Part shown: positions 60,593-64,000 of the stretch, piece by piece
Position numbering within the stretch: the stretch's first letter is position 1
How the letters are laid out: each line of letters starts with the position of its first letter
Program-made: the position numbers and the translations under genes
The notes under the pieces: model-generated
Seen by the model: the letters and a program-made list of their open reading frames with translations, nothing else
The model's database searches: none
What the model was told of the DNA's origin: nothing
Assembly: GCA_945267035.1 (NCBI GenBank)
Contig: CALYOS010000006.1
Location: 1 to 64,000, forward strand
Origin: an uncultured Neisseriaceae bacterium
GTDB taxonomy: Bacteria > Pseudomonadota > Gammaproteobacteria > Burkholderiales > Neisseriaceae
Direction: 5' to 3'
Length of the DNA: 64,000 nt

Positions 60593-62005
60593 ATGTCTCA
60601 ATTTGACGTTGTGGTCATTGGTGCCGGCCCTGGAGGCTATGTAGCAGCGATTCGTGCAGCTGAGCTGGGTTTTAAAACGGCTTGTATTGATGCTGGTTTG
60701 AATAAAAAAGGTGATGCACCTGCTTTGGGTGGTACCTGCTTGAATGTAGGCTGTATTCCTTCTAAAGCATTGTTGCAGACCAGTGAAAATTATCACGCTG
60801 CAGAAACTGAGTTTGCTGAACATGGCATCGAAGTTAAAGTGAAAAAATTCGATGCTAAAAAGATGATCGAGCGCAAAGATGCAATCGTTAGCAAATTAAC
60901 TAACGGTATCGGCTTTTTATTCAAAAAAGACAAAGTAGAAAGTATTTTCGGTCGCGGTTCTTTGCAGGGACAAAAAGATGGTTTATGGCAGATCGAAGTA
61001 GAAGCTAATGGTGCTAAACAAACTGTTTCTGCAAAGCACGTCATCGTAGCAACTGGCTCATCTCCACGTCCATTACCATTGATTGAAATTGATAACGATA
61101 AGGTCTTGGATAATGAAGGTGCTCTGAATCTGGAAGAGGTTCCAGGTAAATTGGGTATGATCGGTTCTGGCGTAATCGGTCTGGAAATGGGTTCTGTATG
61201 GAACCGTCTGGGCGCTGAAGTGACTATTCTTGAAGCTATGCCAACATTCCTGGCGGCTGTAGATCAACAGGTTGCTAAAGAAGCGTTTAAGATTTTCACT
61301 AAAGAACAAAATTTAAATATTCATTTGGGTGTGACTATTAATGCAATAGAAAAAACCAAAAACCATGTGAATGTTAAATATACTTTGAATGGTGAGGAAA
61401 AATCAGATTCTTTCGATAAACTGATTATTGCTATTGGTCGTATTCCAAATACCAACGGTTTGAATGCTGAAGGTGTTGGTTTACAAAAAGATGAACGTGG
61501 CTTTATTGTGGTTGATGAAGAATGTCGCACTAATCTGCCAAATGTATGGGCAATCGGTGACGTTGTTCGTGGACCTATGCTGGCACACAAAGCTTCTGCT
61601 GAAGGTGTGGCTGTGGCAGAACGAATTGCTGGTCAAAAACCGTTTGTTAATATGAGCACTATTCCTGCTGCAATGTATACTCACCCTGAAATTGCCTGGG
61701 TTGGTCAGACTGAGGAGCAATTAAAAGCAGCTGGAGTGAAATACAAAAAAGGTCAATCTAGCTTTGCTGCTAATGGACGTGCTTTGGGTATGGGACAAGG
61801 TAAAGGTTTCGTGAAAATTTTAGCAGATGCTGAAACTGACCGAGTTCTTGGTGTGCACATCATCGGACCTGTGGCTTCTGAATTGATTTCCGAAGCTGTT
61901 ATGGCCATGGAGTTTAAAGCTTCAAGTGAAGATATCCGCCGAATTATTCACGGTCATCCAACTTTATCTGAAGCAGTACATGAAGCTGCTTGCTCTATTA
62001 AATAA
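60593..62005 (+). CDS. lpdA: Dihydrolipoyl dehydrogenase (E3)
   Basis: 470 residues from the ATG at 60593, with AAAGGA 6 bp upstream (an in-frame earlier codon lacks a site). It reoxidises the dihydrolipoyl group of E2 with FAD and NAD+. FAD motif VVVIGAGPGGYVAAIRAAELG. The redox disulfide is in GGTCLNVGCIPSKALL (Cys49, Cys54). The NAD motif is GVIGLEMGSVWNRLGAEVTILE. The C-terminal base is in HGHPTLSEAVHEA. Its place third after sucA-sucB suggests it serves the 2-oxoglutarate complex, though it may also serve other 2-oxo acid complexes. Confidence 0.97.
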   Translation: MSQFDVVVIGAGPGGYVAAIRAAELGFKTACIDAGLNKKGDAPALGGTCLNVGCIPSKALLQTSENYHAAETEFAEHGIEVKVKKFDAKKMIERKDAIVSKLTNGIGFLFKKDKVESIFGRGSLQGQKDGLWQIEVEANGAKQTVSAKHVIVATGSSPRPLPLIEIDNDKVLDNEGALNLEEVPGKLGMIGSGVIGLEMGSVWNRLGAEVTILEAMPTFLAAVDQQVAKEAFKIFTKEQNLNIHLGVTINAIEKTKNHVNVKYTLNGEEKSDSFDKLIIAIGRIPNTNGLNAEGVGLQKDERGFIVVDEECRTNLPNVWAIGDVVRGPMLAHKASAEGVAVAERIAGQKPFVNMSTIPAAMYTHPEIAWVGQTEEQLKAAGVKYKKGQSSFAANGRALGMGQGKGFVKILADAETDRVLGVHIIGPVASELISEAVMAMEFKASSEDIRRIIHGHPTLSEAVHEAACSIK

Positions 62006-62020
62006 GTCTAATGATTTATT

Positions 62021-62053
62021 AAAAAACCGCATCTTTGTGATGCGGTTTTTTTT
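62021..62053 (+). terminator. Terminator of the sucAB-lpdA operon
   Basis: 9-bp GC-rich stem aaccgcatc/gatgcggtt (62025-62033, 62039-62047), 5-nt loop, extended by A/T pairs and followed by a T run. Confidence 0.92.
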
Positions 62054-63047
62054 AGTTACAGACTAGGTATTAAATGAATGTGCGCTAGAGAATACATTCT
62101 TTTTGATCAGGGTGAATACGAGATTAAATGTCTACGAAGTTTGCGCATAATTAGCTAGATTTTTTTAGTAGTCTGACTCATATTTGGCTTTGTTGTAATA
62201 AATACAGATATTTTCTAAAGCCCATGTTTTTGCGATTTTGCTACTTTACGAGTAAATCCAACACGGTATTGAGGATTTTCTGATCTGAATGACTGGCAAA
62301 CGTCTATGCAAGATGAGTTGGGGAAATTCTGGTCAAACTTATGTGACAGGTCAAAGTAGGGAGGCTTAAGAATAAATATATTATGACGATATAGCATCCT
62401 ATCAAGTTGGATTTAATGGATTCTGATGACTGGAAGCTATCGTTCCGCAATTAATTATCTAGGTGATCGTTTAATTACGAAAGCATAATAATACAGATCG
62501 CGATGTAGTGAAGGGTTTTGAAATTGCTATGTGCAGTTATTCAAATATTACGTCCACACGTGTTTTTTAAGTTACAAACTCCAGTTTATTGATGGATTAA
62601 AAGTTTCTGTCTGTAGGTAGATGATATTGCCAAACTTACCTGTTTGCTGCTTGTTGAATTTTTTATTTTCAATTTATTAGACAGTATTTGAGCTATTGGA
62701 AACAATCGGCAATATTTCTGATATGGCTTAGTTGTATCTGTTTTCCAGTATCTAATCATTCTGCTGGTTCATGCAAAAATTTCTAAATATTGATGCAACT
62801 TTCAGTCTATTGTTGAATGTTAATTTCAGTAGATATATACAATATCTTAAATAGTTATAAATTGAATTATTTCATATTGAATTTGCCTTTATTGCAGTTG
62901 AATCATGATTACCATTAACCAAATAAAGTCATCATCAAGTGAGACATTGAAGATGTATGTGACATATGGTTTAGGGTTTAATTAAGCTGCGGCAGTATTT
63001 ACGCTGAGAAAGAAAGTTCAACGATTAAGAAGCCTGAGACTTATGGG
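62054..63047. other. Gene-poor region between lpdA and citX
   Basis: About 1 kb between convergent genes. AT-rich with no frame or hairpin I can support. Confidence 0.5.
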
Positions 63048-63605
63048 TCAAGGTTTATCTGCTGTTTGCACACGATAATTAGTAATTTTGTCATGAATTA
63101 CAGAGAGTAGTTCTTGTAATGGATGTTGTTGCGATCGAGCGCAAGCTTTGGCTGGTTGTTGGCAAACTAAACAGGCTCTTGGTTCGATAGACATCATGCT
63201 GCGACTAAGGGCTGTGCCGGTATCAGGATTGAATACGTCAATGTCCCACATTCGCCCTAATGGGTGCTGCTGTTCAAGTTCAATCAGTAATTTTTTTATT
63301 TCTTTGGCTTCTTTGTCTGCGATAACCCAATAGGCTTCTGCGCCGGTGATTAATGGAAGTTGCTGCTGATGCAATATATGCAATTTATTTTTTTTTGCCA
63401 CAGATTCAATAGCAGAAACTGCTTGGGTAAATAGCAGTATACTGTCTTCATTCAGTTTTACTTCACCTGGCATGTTGATGGTAAGACAAATTAATGTTGA
63501 TTGGTATTGCTGTAATAATTGAGCTTGCCGTGTTTGACGCTGTTCTCGAGCTAGTAGGAGTTGTGCAAGGGTAATTGGTGTTGGTGTTATTGTGCCTGAA
63601 TTCAT
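63048..63605 (-). CDS. citX: Apo-citrate lyase phosphoribosyl-dephospho-CoA transferase
   Basis: 185 residues, family length. CitX attaches the triphosphoribosyl-dephospho-CoA prosthetic group to the citrate lyase acyl carrier (CitD). The conserved LLAREQRQTRQAQLL start, the LPLITGAEAYWVI core, the HPLGRMWDIDVFNPDTG motif and the C-terminal cysteine cluster EPRACLVCQQPAKACARSQQHP are present. It lies 101 bp downstream of citF, with a long hairpin in between, so it is the distal gene of a cit operon mostly outside the window. Confidence 0.93.
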   Translation of the reverse strand: MNSGTITPTPITLAQLLLAREQRQTRQAQLLQQYQSTLICLTINMPGEVKLNEDSILLFTQAVSAIESVAKKNKLHILHQQQLPLITGAEAYWVIADKEAKEIKKLLIELEQQHPLGRMWDIDVFNPDTGTALSRSMMSIEPRACLVCQQPAKACARSQQHPLQELLSVIHDKITNYRVQTADKP

Positions 63606-63643
63606 CTGCGGTCTTTATTTAGGGTTGTGATGAGGTAATAAAT

Positions 63644-63687
63644 AGGCTGCATACCTGTACTGACTAGCGGAGCAAGGTATGCAGCCT
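63644..63687 (-). terminator. Hairpin between citF and citX
   Basis: Perfect 13-bp stem aggctgcatacct/aggtatgcagcct (63644-63656, 63675-63687), 18-nt loop. On the minus strand only a weak T stretch follows. The right arm ends in ATGCAGCCTGAA (63679-63690), 11 of 12 to a Kingella-type uptake sequence as I recall it. Confidence 0.6.
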
Positions 63688-63706
63688 GAACTATGGTCGG
63701 TTAAGA

Positions 63707-64000
63707 TCAGTCTTGAACTTCACGAACCACGTCAATGATAGAGCCATCACGGTAATGTACGATACCAACGATCTTATCTTTAAATTTGATCGGTTCTGGT
63801 TCGGTAGTTAAATCAATGGCGCGTTGATACAGCTCTTCAATGGTCAATACTGGAAGACCAGCATCTTTCAAGCGTTGAGCAACTTCTGGACGATTTGGAT
63901 TTACGGCGATACCATGATCGGTAACCAATACGTCGATGCTTTCGCCTGGTGTCACGATGGTAGTGACTTTAGAGATAACGGTTGGAATACGGCTGCGGAT
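63707..64000 (-). CDS. citF: Citrate lyase alpha subunit, C-terminal part
   Basis: Partial: the frame runs off the window end, 97 codons visible. The sequence VTTIVTPGESIDVLVTDHGI, then AVNPNRPEVAQRLKDAGLPV and the end segment IVGIVHYRDGSIIDVVREVQ, is the C terminus of CitF, the citrate:acetyl-ACP transferase subunit of citrate lyase. The complex splits citrate to acetate and oxaloacetate in anaerobic citrate use. Any start codon seen inside this stretch is internal. Confidence 0.93.
   Translation of the reverse strand: MRSRIPTVISKVTTIVTPGESIDVLVTDHGIAVNPNRPEVAQRLKDAGLPVLTIEELYQRAIDLTTEPEPIKFKDKIVGIVHYRDGSIIDVVREVQD

Noticed and set aside
62215..62397. A 60-codon minus-strand frame downstream of lpdA
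   Set aside because: No ribosome site, no recognisable sequence, and convergent with no operon.

Overview
The window is about 41% GC chromosomal DNA. It most resembles a host-associated betaproteobacterium of the Neisseriaceae, and a Snodgrassella-like bee-gut symbiont is my best guess. Grounds for this: two PilC/PilY1 pilus adhesin paralogues, one exact Simonsiella-type DNA uptake sequence (a Neisseriaceae hallmark) in the infB terminator, a solitary RnfB-type ferredoxin, metX-metW, a rimP-nusA-infB-rbfA block, and a repeat-rich RTX protein. The genus is inferred from gene content and was not tested by any search.

Layout. 1-1901 is the 3' part of a large RTX protein built from near-identical 471-bp tandem units. 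2.5-8.1 kb (minus strand) holds catalase, erpA, argC and the potassium transporter kup. 8.5-13.9 kb is the translation and transcription operon rimP-nusA-infB-rbfA. 14-18.8 kb carries a PEBP-like protein, an alpha/beta hydrolase, an SbmA/BacA-type peptide importer and fumC. 19-26.5 kb (minus) carries a META-domain lipoprotein, rsxB, a three-gene EmrB-EmrA-outer-membrane efflux cassette and uraA. A tRNA-Thr and two small unknown genes follow, then two tandem pilC genes (29.4-37.1 kb) and a Val-Asp-Val tRNA cluster.

38.3-48.3 kb is an arginine block: a YfcC-type transporter, arcC, arcB and arcA on the minus strand, a divergent Lrp-type regulator, and two different argS genes with a tRNA-Leu between them. 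48.8-50.6 kb is metX-metW. 51.3-52.1 kb is a decayed SRA-HNH (McrA-like) modification-dependent restriction gene whose SRA half is still open and whose HNH half is shattered. mdh follows. After a gene-poor stretch with one small orphan gene come sucA-sucB-lpdA, and the window ends in citX and the 3' end of citF.

How the genes fit together: fumC, mdh, sucAB-lpdA and citrate lyase point to a TCA- and organic-acid-based metabolism. The arginine deiminase operon would give ATP and ammonia from host or diet arginine, with an FNR-like site and an Lrp regulator nearby. PilC proteins, the RTX protein, the SbmA-type importer, the efflux cassette and catalase form a host-interface set. The most notable finds are the restriction pseudogene, the paired ArgRS genes next to the arginine deiminase operon, the RTX repeat array and the sparse DNA uptake sequences. 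I found no CRISPR array, prophage or intact insertion sequence.
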